Assembly: GCF_003626695.1 (NCBI RefSeq) | Contig: NZ_RBAH01000015.1 | Span: 1 to 64,000, forward strand | Direction of reading: 5' to 3' | Source of the DNA: Paenibacillus ginsengarvi | GTDB lineage: Bacteria > Bacillota > Bacilli > Paenibacillales > NBRC-103111 | Length of the DNA: 64,000 nt | Shown: one piece after another, positions 42,427 through 50,964 of the stretch | How positions within the stretch are numbered: the first letter of the stretch is position 1 | How the letters are laid out: every line of letters starts with the position of its first letter | Notes under the pieces: generated by a model | What the model saw: only the letters and a program-made list of their open reading frames with translations | The model's database searches: none | What the model was told of the DNA's origin: nothing | Position numbers and translations under genes: made by a program

Positions 42427-43104
42427 TCAGCGGCCCCTCGTCCGGATTTCGGTCCGCCCGTCGCTTCTGCCGATTATAAGCGTATCGGCCATGTGGACGA
42501 AGAGTCCGTTTTCCACGACACCCGGAATCGTGTTGAGTTCGCTGTGGATACGCTCGGGGCCGGGGATCGCAGTGAACCGGCAATCGGCGATGTAATGGCC
42601 GTTATCGGTAACGAACGGAACATTGTCCTTCATTCGGAGAACGGGCGTGCAAGGATACGCTTTGCTCAGCTGTCTCATCGTCGTTTCCCAGCCGAATGTA
42701 ACAATTTCCACCGGCAGAGGAAACTTGCCGAGTTCATCGACGTATTTCGTTTCGTCTGCGACAATGATGAGGCGTTTCGAGATCGAGGCGACCATCTTCT
42801 CGCGCAGCAGCGCGCCGCCGCCGCCTTTAATCAGGTTCAGGGCCGGATCGGCCTCGTCCGCGCCGTCGATCGTCAAGTCCAGCTCGTCGATGCGGTCGAT
42901 GCCGATCAAAGTGATTCCAAGCGAGGCGGCAAGCCGCTCCGTATCGTTTGACGTGGATACGCAGCGGACGCGGAGTCCTTCTTTTACCCGCTCAGCCAGC
43001 TTGACGATCGTCCAATATACCGTCGAACCGGTACCGAGCCCGAGCGTCATTCCGTCTTGAACGTATTCGAGCGCTTTTTCTCCGGCTATTCGCTTACTTT
43101 CCAT
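42427..43104 (-). CDS. rpiA: Ribose-5-phosphate isomerase A
   Basis: A 225-residue RpiA, usual length. The phosphate-binding GLGTGSTVYW, the catalytic loop GADEADPALNLIKGGGGALLREK (family pattern) and VAD-type RLIIVADETKYVD are present, as is the final NGLFVHMADTLIIG. It interconverts ribose-5-phosphate and ribulose-5-phosphate. ATG 43104 is seven bases after GGAGGGA. Upstream in-frame Met codons are less likely. It is the only minus-strand gene in the amino-sugar locus, shares its upstream region with the nagA operon, and does not obviously belong to the amino-sugar pathway. Confidence 0.95.
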   Translation of the reverse strand: MESKRIAGEKALEYVQDGMTLGLGTGSTVYWTIVKLAERVKEGLRVRCVSTSNDTERLAASLGITLIGIDRIDELDLTIDGADEADPALNLIKGGGGALLREKMVASISKRLIIVADETKYVDELGKFPLPVEIVTFGWETTMRQLSKAYPCTPVLRMKDNVPFVTDNGHYIADCRFTAIPGPERIHSELNTIPGVVENGLFVHMADTLIIGRSDGRTEIRTRGR

Positions 43105-43211
43105 GATCATTCCCTCCATGTGCCGAACTTTCACTTTACATTCGTCCTTCTCTCCCTATCTTCCTGCGGCCCGCGGAGAGCAACGGATGCGATTTTTGCA
43201 TAAAATAACCG

Positions 43212-43240
43212 TTGGCAAATGTTCGGCTGTATGGTAAACT
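43212..43240 (+). promoter_or_regulatory. Promoter of the nagA operon
   Basis: TTGGCA, a 17-base spacer and TAAACT. Predicted transcription start at about 43247 falls within the first LacI-type operator. Confidence 0.7.
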
Positions 43241-43243
43241 GAC

Positions 43244-43257
43244 AGTAATCGATTACT
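43244..43257. promoter_or_regulatory. LacI-type operator 1 of nagA operon
   Basis: AGTAATCGATTACT is a perfect 14-bp palindrome with central CG, located right at the predicted transcription start. This is the arrangement of a classical LacI repressor site. Confidence 0.75.
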
Positions 43258-43302
43258 TATCTTTTTGTTTTACTGTTAACTTTGCTGTTTTTTTGTCTCA
43301 AT

Positions 43303-43316
43303 GTTAATCGATTTCT
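43303..43316. promoter_or_regulatory. LacI-type operator 2 of nagA operon
   Basis: GTTAATCGATTTCT matches operator 1 in 11 of 14 positions and lies 59 bases downstream. The spacing is close to integral helical turns, allowing a repression loop, although looping is inference. Confidence 0.55.
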
Positions 43317-43387
43317 TTCTGGCCGGTCCAGAAAAAGAACCGCTTTTTAGGGTCGGCTGAAACCTTAGTGGTCGGGAGTTAATACAG

Positions 43388-44560
43388 ATGAGCTTGGACA
43401 AACGAAAAGCAAGAAGGGCGGATACCGGCGAAACGGTAGAGGTCGTTTTTGGAGATGGAGTTATTGCGGAAGTTCGCGCCTGCTATGACGAGCCGGCCGC
43501 AGCTGCCGAGGCGCTGCCCTTCATCTCGCCGGGCTGGATCGACATTCAAGTAAACGGTTACTCCGGCTTCGATTTCAACAAAGAGCCGGTAACTGCCGAG
43601 GATGTGCTTGGCGTCACAGCACAGATGCACAAGTATGGGGTAACCACGTATTTGCCGACCATCATTACCGGCAGCTTCGAGCTAATGGAACAAGCCGCCC
43701 GGCAGATCGGCAGCGTCTGCGACACGCACGAACTGGCTGCAAACTCGATAGCGGGCATTCATCTGGAGGGCCCTTACTTGTCGGGCGAAGACGGTCCGCG
43801 GGGCGCCCATCCGCGCGAGCATACACGCGATCCGGACTATGCGGAGTGGCGGCAGCTTCAGCTTGCCAGCGGGGGCCGGGTCCGCATGATCACGATTGCT
43901 CCCGAGCGCGCGGGGACCCGGGAGTTTGTAAGCCGGCTTGCGGAAGAAGGAATCGCGGTTTGTATCGGCCATACGGCGGCGTCTTCAGAGCAGCTCGAGG
44001 CGGCTGCCCGGGCCGGGGCGGTATTGTCGACGCATCTCGGCAACGGTTCGCACCCGGTGCTTGCCCGGCATCCGAACTATATATGGCATCAGCTCGGCGA
44101 CGACCGGCTGTGGGCGTCGTTCATTCCGGACGGCCATCATCTCGCGCCTGCCGTGCTGAAATCGATGGTGCGGGCGAAGCGGGACCGCTTCGTATTCGTC
44201 ACCGACTGCGTAGCGCTTGGCGGCATGCCGCCCGGCCGGTACCGCTCGGGCATCGGCGGCGAAGTGGACGTTCACCCCAGCGGCCGGCTGAGCACGGCCG
44301 GCAATCCGAACATTTTGGCCGGATCAAGCGCCACGATGGCCGATTGCGTCGCCGGGGGGATGCGTTATGCAGGTTTGTCGCTGCGGGAGACGATTGAGGC
44401 GGTTACGCAGCGCCCGGCGCTCGTGCTCGGCAGAGAGGATCTCGGCCGTCTGGAGCCGGGGACCGCAGCGGATTTGACGCTGTTCCGAGTGGACGGCGAT
44501 GGCGGCGTTACGGTGCTTGAAACGATCGTAAAGGGAAAAAGCGTGTACGGCGGCCACTAA
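43388..44560 (+). CDS. nagA: N-acetylglucosamine-6-phosphate deacetylase
   Basis: A 390-residue amidohydrolase of the NagA family. The first metal-site motif is GWIDIQVNGYSGFDFN with Q54 and N56 in place of HxH, the same substitution as E. coli NagA, so a mononuclear metal site is expected. Further ligands or catalytic residues: HLEGPYLS (Glu), IGHTAAS and STHLGNGSHP (His), TDCVALGGM (catalytic Asp). It makes glucosamine-6-phosphate from N-acetylglucosamine-6-phosphate. The first gene of a three-gene operon controlled by the LacI-type sites upstream. ATG 43388 follows CGGGAG by nine bases. Confidence 0.92.
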   Translation: MSLDKRKARRADTGETVEVVFGDGVIAEVRACYDEPAAAAEALPFISPGWIDIQVNGYSGFDFNKEPVTAEDVLGVTAQMHKYGVTTYLPTIITGSFELMEQAARQIGSVCDTHELAANSIAGIHLEGPYLSGEDGPRGAHPREHTRDPDYAEWRQLQLASGGRVRMITIAPERAGTREFVSRLAEEGIAVCIGHTAASSEQLEAAARAGAVLSTHLGNGSHPVLARHPNYIWHQLGDDRLWASFIPDGHHLAPAVLKSMVRAKRDRFVFVTDCVALGGMPPGRYRSGIGGEVDVHPSGRLSTAGNPNILAGSSATMADCVAGGMRYAGLSLRETIEAVTQRPALVLGREDLGRLEPGTAADLTLFRVDGDGGVTVLETIVKGKSVYGGH

Positions 44561-44599
44561 AGGTGGACCGAAAATCGTCATGGGAGAGAGTGAGCTGCA

Positions 44600-45826
44600 A
44601 TGAAAAAATATGTCATCGTCGGTGCCGGAGGCCGGGCGCTCGGCATGTTTGCCAAACCGTTCGCGGCCGAGCTGAAGCCATTTGCCGAACTGGCCGGCGT
44701 ATTTGATGTCAACCCGGTGAGGGCTACCATATTAAGCGAGCAGGCGGGCGGCGTTCCCGTCTACAATGACTTCGACGCGATGATTAGCGAAGTAAAGCCG
44801 GATGCGGTCATCGTGACGACACCGGACGCCCTGCATCACGAATATATTATTCGCGCGCTGGAAGCGGGATGCGACGCCATATCGGAGAAGCCGATGACGA
44901 CGGACGCGGAGAAGTGCCGGGAAATTATCGAAGCCGAGCGGCGCACCGGCAAAAAAGTAATCGTTACATTTAACTGCCGTTACATGCCGTATGTCGTCCG
45001 GATTAAGGAACTGCTTCAATCGGGGACGATCGGCGATATTTTGCACGTAACGCTGAACTGGTCGCTCGATACGAAGCACGGCGCGGATTATTTCCGCCGC
45101 TGGCACCGCCAGATGAAAAACAGCGGCGGCTTGCTCATCCACAAATCCACGCATCACTTCGATATGGTCAACTGGTGGCTGGACGACGAGCCTGCTACGG
45201 TATATGCGAACGGGTCGCGATTGTTTTACGGACCGACCCGCGAAGAACGCGGCCGCACATGCTCGACCTGTGCGCATACGAGCACCTGCGAGTTCCATTA
45301 CGATATTAACGCGAGCGCCTTTACGAAGTCGTTCTACAAGGATGCGGAACAGCATGACGGCTATTACCGCGACCAATGCGTGTTCGGCGACGATATTGAC
45401 ATCTACGATACGATGTCGCTCAGCGTCAAATATTCGAAGGGCACCCAGATGTCGTATTCCTTGAACGCATACAGCCCGTACGAAGGCTGGAAGGCGACGT
45501 TCGTCGGCACGAAGGGCCGGATCGAAGCGGAAGACAGCCATAGCGGCTTCGCTACGCAAGAACCGTTTAACTATGTCCGGGTATATAACCATAAAGGCGA
45601 ACTGATGACGGTTCAGAGCCGGAAGGCGACGGGCGATCACGGGGGCGGCGATCAGCGGCTGCGGCGGATGATATTCGCGGGCGACGTGGCCGATCCGCTC
45701 GGCCAGATGGCCGGCTCGAGGGCGGGCGCCATGTCGCTTTTGATCGGCGCAGCGGCCAACATTTCCATCGTTAGCGGCGAGCAAATCGTAATTAGCGATC
45801 TACTGAAGGAAACGGTAACGAAATAA
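44600..45826 (+). CDS. Gfo/Idh/MocA oxidoreductase with cysteine cluster
   Basis: A 408-residue NAD(P)-dependent oxidoreductase. Rossmann motif YVIVGAGGRALGMFAKPF, family motif SEKPMTTDAEKC and substrate loop GGLLIHKSTHHFDMVNWWL. An unusual insertion, TCSTCAHTSTCEFHYD (about residues 224-239), adds three closely spaced cysteines and a histidine of possible metal-binding character. Sited between nagA and nagB in one operon, it likely modifies or isomerises the same amino sugar, perhaps by an NAD-dependent oxidation/epimerisation. Start ATG 44600 after GGGAGAGAG. Substrate is unknown. Confidence 0.88.
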   Translation: MKKYVIVGAGGRALGMFAKPFAAELKPFAELAGVFDVNPVRATILSEQAGGVPVYNDFDAMISEVKPDAVIVTTPDALHHEYIIRALEAGCDAISEKPMTTDAEKCREIIEAERRTGKKVIVTFNCRYMPYVVRIKELLQSGTIGDILHVTLNWSLDTKHGADYFRRWHRQMKNSGGLLIHKSTHHFDMVNWWLDDEPATVYANGSRLFYGPTREERGRTCSTCAHTSTCEFHYDINASAFTKSFYKDAEQHDGYYRDQCVFGDDIDIYDTMSLSVKYSKGTQMSYSLNAYSPYEGWKATFVGTKGRIEAEDSHSGFATQEPFNYVRVYNHKGELMTVQSRKATGDHGGGDQRLRRMIFAGDVADPLGQMAGSRAGAMSLLIGAAANISIVSGEQIVISDLLKETVTK

Positions 45827-45856
45827 TGATCATTTTTACCCCAAGGAGGATGTAGC

Positions 45857-46606
45857 ATGAGTATCCATATTTCGGAAACGCCCGAGCAACTCGGGGCGGC
45901 TGCAGCGCGTCAAGCGGCGGACATCGTTCGCGGCGCGATCGCGGCCAAAGGAAAGGCACGCATCGTATTGTCCACCGGAGCTTCCCAATTCCAGTTCATA
46001 CAGGCGTTTATTCAGGAAGAGCTGGATTGGAGCCGGGTCGAAATGTTCCATCTGGATGAATATGTCGGCTTGTCCGAATCGCATATTGCCAGCTTCCGCA
46101 AATATTTGAAGGAGCGCTTTGCCGATCTGATTCCGCTCGGCACGGCCCATTACGTGAACGGCGAAGGCGATGTCGCAGCGAATATTGCCGCGCTTACCGC
46201 CGAGCTTCGCAAGGAGCCGATCGATCTGGCGCTGATCGGCATCGGCGAGAACAGCCATATCGCCTTCAACGATCCGCCTGCCGATTTCGATACGAAGGAA
46301 GCGTACATCGTCGTCGATCTCGACGACGCGTGCAAACAGCAGCAGGTTGGTGAAGGCTGGTTCGCGACGATCGACGACGTGCCGAAGCAGGCGATCTCGA
46401 TGAGCGTGTACCAAATTATGCAGGCGAAGACGATCATTTCGTGCGTGCCGCATCAAGTGAAGGCAAACGCGATCAAGAAAACGATGGAAAGCGAGCTGAC
46501 GAATCTGGTGCCTTCGACGATGCTGAAGACGCATACCGACTGGGCGCTGTATCTGGACCGGGCTTCGGCTTCGCTAATCGATGCTGCGGCACTTTCGGGT
46601 CGTTAA
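45857..46606 (+). CDS. nagB: Glucosamine-6-phosphate deaminase-like protein
   Basis: A 249-residue NagB/6-phosphogluconolactonase-fold protein. It keeps LSTGASQFQFIQAF (phosphate loop), FHLDEYVGL (catalytic Asp) and SHIAFNDPPADF (catalytic His), with usual end TDWALYLDRA. But the NagB signature GxGxDGHIAFNEP is altered to GIGENSHIAFNDP: the Asp-Gly is Asn-Ser and the Glu is Asp. It may be a deaminase of a different amino-sugar phosphate. ATG 45857 follows AAGGAGGA. A terminator ends the operon. Confidence 0.88.
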   Translation: MSIHISETPEQLGAAAARQAADIVRGAIAAKGKARIVLSTGASQFQFIQAFIQEELDWSRVEMFHLDEYVGLSESHIASFRKYLKERFADLIPLGTAHYVNGEGDVAANIAALTAELRKEPIDLALIGIGENSHIAFNDPPADFDTKEAYIVVDLDDACKQQQVGEGWFATIDDVPKQAISMSVYQIMQAKTIISCVPHQVKANAIKKTMESELTNLVPSTMLKTHTDWALYLDRASASLIDAAALSGR

Positions 46607-46637
46607 GAGAAACTGCGGGACAACAGGTCCTGCCCCC

Positions 46638-46669
46638 ATCCTCCGTACCGATCTGGTGCGGAGGATTTT
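46638..46669 (+). terminator. Rho-independent terminator of the nag operon
   Basis: ATCCTCCGTACC and GGTGCGGAGGAT form a 12-bp stem with one G-U wobble and are followed by TTTTGG. Confidence 0.8.
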
Positions 46670-46674
46670 GGCGT

Positions 46675-46703
46675 TTGACTGCAAATACTGGTATATTGAT
46701 AAT
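46675..46703 (+). promoter_or_regulatory. Promoter of the LplA-like gene
   Basis: TTGACT, a 17-base spacer and GATAAT, 77 bases upstream of the lipoprotein start. Confidence 0.7.
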
Positions 46704-46779
46704 AGTAGTAAGGAATGGTATTCTCATTAAAGAACGTAATTCTACATAGTAGAACAAGTCGAATCGAGGGGAATGGTTA

Positions 46780-48300
46780 ATGTTCCGCCTGTCATCTCTT
46801 ATCATAAAACTAGGCGTAGGAGCAGCCCTGCTTTCACTGGCGTCAGGCTGTGAAATGAAAGCGCAACCAACCGAGCCGGTAACACTCAAGCTCATGCGCA
46901 GCGACCATCCGGCGCAAGCCTTGCGGACTGACAGTGTCGTCTTGCGCGAAATCGAAACGAGAACAGGCATCAAGCTCGAGATCGAACCGATTCCGCTGAG
47001 CAGCTACACGGACAAAAAGCGCGCGCTGCTCACCACCGATCATATGCCGGACATTTTGCTCATTAACCCGAACGAACTGAGCGAGTTTGTAAGATCGGGC
47101 CAATTTTTGCCGATATCCGATTACATGGAGCAAATGCCCCATTTCCGAAGCGTTGCAGCCGACCACCCGCAAATTCAGAGATTGTATGTGGATGGCAAGC
47201 TGTATGGGTTTCCCGTTACGGCCCAGCATTTTATCCAGGGCGGCAGGGCGCCGATGATCCGGACGGATTTGCTGCGGAAACTGGGTCTGGCCGTTCCCGA
47301 ATCGTTCGAAGAGCTGTATGCAGTGCTAAGCAAGCTGAAGATGATATACCCGGATTCGGTGCCGTGGACGGCCAGAGGGCTGAGTTCGTTTTTCGGCGCG
47401 GTCGCCTTCGGCATGGGCTCCGGCTTCGGCATGTATTTCGATCCCGATATACGGGGCGGGAGCTACGTATACGGCTCGAATAAGCCGGCGTTCAAGCCGG
47501 TTCTGGAGTATATGAACAGGCTGTACCGCGAGGGGCTGCTCGATCCGGATTTCGACGTCAATACGCAGCAAATCTGGAGCGACAAGCTGAGCCGTGGACA
47601 ATCGTTTTTTTACTACGACAACAATACGTTTGCGCTGAATTTCAACGAGACGTTAAAGCGGAGCAATCCCGATTACAAGCTGGAGCTGATTCCGTATTTC
47701 TCGAATGACGGCGGAACGAAACGAGGCTCCTTATACCCGAAAGGCTGGCTGACCGATATTTATGTGATAAGCTCCCATGTGAAGGACCCGACCAGAGTGA
47801 TCCAGCTCTTCGATTGGCTGTACAGCCCGGAGGGAGCGGAAATTTCCAACTTTGGCAAGCTGGGCGAAACGTACGAGCTTGTGAACGGGGAGCCGAGATT
47901 CGTGGACAGCCTGGTGCAAAAGTATAAGCATTCGGCCGACCCGGTGCGCATGCTGCTGTCCGAAATCGGCGCCGGGCTGCTCGCCATCTCGCCGCATGTC
48001 GACGACAGGCCGAGCCGGCAGTTGTCGAATCCCGATTTGTTCCGCTGGAGCGAGCAGCTCAAAAACGATCCCGGAGCGTACGTAATTCCAAGTCTGGCTC
48101 CGGCTTTTACGAAAGAGGAACGGGAGCGGCTGACGGAGATTTCGTCGAAAATCGCGCCGATCGAACAAGAGGTGCTCAAGTTTATCATCGGCGCCAAGCC
48201 TTTGCGGGAGTTCGAGGAGTTTGCGGAGCGGCTGACTTTATCGGGCGTGCCGGAGATGGAAAGCATCTATAACAACGCCATGGCACGTACGGTGAAATGA
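46780..48300 (+). CDS. LplA-type solute-binding lipoprotein
   Basis: A 506-residue lipoprotein of the long LplA/YtcQ class of Paenibacillaceae. Lipobox SLASGCEM with the cysteine at about residue 24. The SBP fold has RTGIKLEIEPIPLSSY, MPDILLINPNELSEFV and the SPEGAEISNFGKLGETYELVNGEP block typical of the class. No ABC permease genes follow. It is directly upstream of a membrane AraC regulator, 58 bases away, so it may present a bound sugar to that receptor. This is a hypothesis. The start ATG 46780 follows GAGGGG. Confidence 0.9.
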   Translation: MFRLSSLIIKLGVGAALLSLASGCEMKAQPTEPVTLKLMRSDHPAQALRTDSVVLREIETRTGIKLEIEPIPLSSYTDKKRALLTTDHMPDILLINPNELSEFVRSGQFLPISDYMEQMPHFRSVAADHPQIQRLYVDGKLYGFPVTAQHFIQGGRAPMIRTDLLRKLGLAVPESFEELYAVLSKLKMIYPDSVPWTARGLSSFFGAVAFGMGSGFGMYFDPDIRGGSYVYGSNKPAFKPVLEYMNRLYREGLLDPDFDVNTQQIWSDKLSRGQSFFYYDNNTFALNFNETLKRSNPDYKLELIPYFSNDGGTKRGSLYPKGWLTDIYVISSHVKDPTRVIQLFDWLYSPEGAEISNFGKLGETYELVNGEPRFVDSLVQKYKHSADPVRMLLSEIGAGLLAISPHVDDRPSRQLSNPDLFRWSEQLKNDPGAYVIPSLAPAFTKEERERLTEISSKIAPIEQEVLKFIIGAKPLREFEEFAERLTLSGVPEMESIYNNAMARTVK

Positions 48301-48358
48301 GCGGGTGATGGCAGAGCGATAACGGCGGCCCATGCGAATCGAAGGGGGAGGGAAGCAG

Positions 48359-50719
48359 ATGAGAAAACGGCAAAGGCCCGTTCGCGTGAACCGGTTGTTT
48401 TTGCAAATATGGCTTTACTTTTTATCGCTCCTCCTGCCGGTTGTGCTGATCGGGACTTTCACTTATTTTCATTTCGTCAATCAGTTCAAACGGGACTATA
48501 CGGAAAAAATGACGATTAATCTGCAATCGTCCGCCGCTTCCATCGATAACGATTTGCGCATGGTGCAGGAGCTGGCCGTCGGCTTTTTTAACGACTCGTC
48601 TGTCATTCGTTTATTCAAGCCGTATACGACCTATACCCTGCAAGAGCGGTCTGAAATCTCGCAGATCCTTGGCAGCTTGCGCAATCTGCGCTCGGTCGCG
48701 AACGATTTCGTCGACGAGTTGTTTGTATTTACCGATTTCCATAAAGTGTATACAAGCGCCGGTCTTGTGGATTTTGATTCTTTTTTCGAAACGCATTACC
48801 GGTTCGATCAGTACGACAAGAGCTTTTGGCAGAAGAAGCTGGGCGGCGGACTTGGCGTCGACATCTTGGACCGCTCCCTCGTCAGCACCCCTTTGGCGCA
48901 AAAACAAGTGATTCCGCTGCTCACCACCGGCGTCGTTCAGGGCAACAAGACGCTGCTCGCCGCTTCCGTCTCTATCGATGCGATCCAAAAGACGCTGAAG
49001 GGGAGCGCGGCTTCCCCGAGTACCCGTTTTATCGTAACCGCTCGCGATCGTTTCCTGCTTGCTTCCGACCCAGGCTTTCCCAATCAGCAAGCGACCGAGG
49101 AGATAAGCAGGCGGATCGGGGTGGGGCCGGGTTATACCGGGACGATATCCATACAGAACGAAACGTACATCCCTACGATCGTCCGGTCGGAGATGTACGG
49201 CTGGGATTACTATGCGCTGACCCCGATAGGCGAGTTCAACAAGCAAGCGTCCGGTATCGTCAGTATGATCGTCATCATTTGCACCGTGCTTGTCGTAACC
49301 GGCGTCGCTTTTTCATTTGTGTTCACCTACCGCATCTACAATCCGATCCGGCATATATCGGATATTTTGAACCGGAAGGAGGACGACGATAGCGGGATTT
49401 CAAACGAAGCTGCGAACGATAACGAGTTTGCTCGGATCGGTCAGGGCATTCACCGGCTGATCGGGCACAATCGGAAGTTTCAGGATGAGCTGCACCTCGT
49501 CTCCACGGAATATTTGGACTACGCCTTGCTTCAGATGATTCAGGGCAATGACGTTCCGAAGGATTTGGACATCTCGAAAATGATCCGCAGTCAGATGCGA
49601 TATAAGCACGACAGCTTCATTTGCTACACCATTTTGTTCGACTTTCAGGATGAGTTTTATGCCTCGATCCAGGACGTGGACCGCATACGCATTCAGAGCA
49701 AATTGAAAAAGCTGATTGCGGGCATGCTGCAGGACTGCACCGATTTGTACGTCCTGGAGTGCAAGCAGCATCAGTATATTAGCTTGTTCAACGTCGAGGC
49801 CAGCAGCGATTTGGCCGCCATTCGCGAAGGCTTGACCCGGTTTACGGAAACGTTCCGCTATGACGCCTTGTACTGTAAAATCCATGTCGGGGTCGGGAGC
49901 GTAAGTCCCGGTCTCGAAGGGATCGCGGGGTCGTATCGCGTCGCGATGGCCGATCTGCAAAGCCAAACGCCCTGCGCCGAGTTTTTGACGCTGCGTGCGG
50001 AGGATCGGGAATTACGGTACAGCGCCCAATACTTTTTCTCCGACGAAAACAAGCTGCTTAATTTGCTCAAGGCGGGCGATGCGGACGCAGCGGCGGAGTT
50101 TATCGAGGACATGCTGCGGGCGAGCGAGGAAAAGGGGGCTTCGCCGCAGCGATTGAGCATGCTCCTGTCCGATATGTACCATACGGCTGAACGGTTTATG
50201 TCCGAAAGAGGGATCGCGATGGACGGTCATCTGTCGGACGGTGAGCGGCGTTTGCTCGTTCATTCGGGCGAGCACGGAGCCGATTTTGCAAGCAGGAAAC
50301 AGCTGCTGCTCACGTTTTACCGCGGACTTGCCGGAACGACCGTCCGCCAGCAGCAGGCGTACAAGTCCGGCGCGCTCGTTTCCACGATTATGAATTATAT
50401 TGACGAGCATTATGCCGAAGATTTATATCTGGACAAAATATCGGAGGAAATGAACGTTTCCGTCAAGTATGTATCGCGGATCTTCAAGGAGAAGACCGGG
50501 ATGAACATTACGGATTACATCAGCGAGGTACGCATAGGCAAAGCGAAGGAGCTGCTCGTGCATACCGATCTGACGATCTACGATATCGCCGAGAAGGTGG
50601 GCATCAGCAACCGAACGACGTTTCTGCGCACGTTTAAAAAGATGGAAGGCTTGTCGCCGACCGATTTTCGCAAATCGTTCTCGAGGGGAACTTCCCGTGA
50701 GCCGTTTGTCCGGGAATAA
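48359..50719 (+). CDS. Membrane-spanning AraC-family regulator
   Basis: A 786-residue one-component receptor. First membrane helix at about residues 12-35 (LFLQIWLYFLSLLLPVVLIG). An extracellular sensor of about 260 residues (Cache-like) follows, then a second membrane helix at about 300-325 (IVSMIVIICTVLVVTGVAFSF) with a HAMP-like linker (YRIYNPIRHISDIL). A cytosolic GGDEF-unrelated region follows, and a C-terminal AraC domain (about 680-780: LYLDKISEEMNVSVKYVSRIFK and IYDIAEKVGISNRTTFLRTFK, family pattern). Such proteins are common near solute-binding lipoproteins in Paenibacillus. ATG 48359 follows GGGGGAGGGA. It likely controls the genes next to it. Confidence 0.88.
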   Translation: MRKRQRPVRVNRLFLQIWLYFLSLLLPVVLIGTFTYFHFVNQFKRDYTEKMTINLQSSAASIDNDLRMVQELAVGFFNDSSVIRLFKPYTTYTLQERSEISQILGSLRNLRSVANDFVDELFVFTDFHKVYTSAGLVDFDSFFETHYRFDQYDKSFWQKKLGGGLGVDILDRSLVSTPLAQKQVIPLLTTGVVQGNKTLLAASVSIDAIQKTLKGSAASPSTRFIVTARDRFLLASDPGFPNQQATEEISRRIGVGPGYTGTISIQNETYIPTIVRSEMYGWDYYALTPIGEFNKQASGIVSMIVIICTVLVVTGVAFSFVFTYRIYNPIRHISDILNRKEDDDSGISNEAANDNEFARIGQGIHRLIGHNRKFQDELHLVSTEYLDYALLQMIQGNDVPKDLDISKMIRSQMRYKHDSFICYTILFDFQDEFYASIQDVDRIRIQSKLKKLIAGMLQDCTDLYVLECKQHQYISLFNVEASSDLAAIREGLTRFTETFRYDALYCKIHVGVGSVSPGLEGIAGSYRVAMADLQSQTPCAEFLTLRAEDRELRYSAQYFFSDENKLLNLLKAGDADAAAEFIEDMLRASEEKGASPQRLSMLLSDMYHTAERFMSERGIAMDGHLSDGERRLLVHSGEHGADFASRKQLLLTFYRGLAGTTVRQQQAYKSGALVSTIMNYIDEHYAEDLYLDKISEEMNVSVKYVSRIFKEKTGMNITDYISEVRIGKAKELLVHTDLTIYDIAEKVGISNRTTFLRTFKKMEGLSPTDFRKSFSRGTSREPFVRE

Positions 50720-50733
50720 ATTTATCGATCTAT

Positions 50734-50764
50734 AGTCCGCATCCATCCGGTTGCGGGCTTTTTT
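50734..50764 (+). terminator. Rho-independent terminator
   Basis: AGTCCGCA and TGCGGGCT with ten bases between arms form an 8-bp stem (one G-U) followed by TTTTT. Confidence 0.75.
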
Positions 50765-50873
50765 AACGTTACGACCACTTTACGCGGGTATTTGAAATAT
50801 GCAGCACGGTAGAAATATGCATCCAAATCGCTTGCAGGGAGAAAAACGATGCGCCAAGTTCCCTTACTGCTTC

Positions 50874-50902
50874 TTGGAAGCGTCCGCATCCCGGGGTATA
50901 GT
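50874..50902 (+). promoter_or_regulatory. Promoter of the BNR/SBP/S74 operon
   Basis: TTGGAA, a 17-base spacer and TATAGT. The inferred start at about 50909 touches the palindrome at 50910-50925. Confidence 0.7.
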
Positions 50903-50909
50903 GATTCCT

Positions 50910-50925
50910 GAATACGGCCGTATTC
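50910..50925. promoter_or_regulatory. 16-bp perfect palindrome at the transcription start
   Basis: GAATACGGCCGTATTC is its own reverse complement and lies immediately at the predicted +1. A repressor of LacI, TetR or GntR type is expected, but no such gene is adjacent, so the controlling protein is unknown. Confidence 0.6.
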
Positions 50926-50964
50926 GCAAATGGAGATGAAAAACAAGCGGAAGGGTGGGCCCTA

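Noticed and set aside
42340..42951. Plus-strand frame antisense to rpiA
   Set aside because: RpiA is full length with its catalytic loop; the opposite frame begins inside the terminator region and has no domain.
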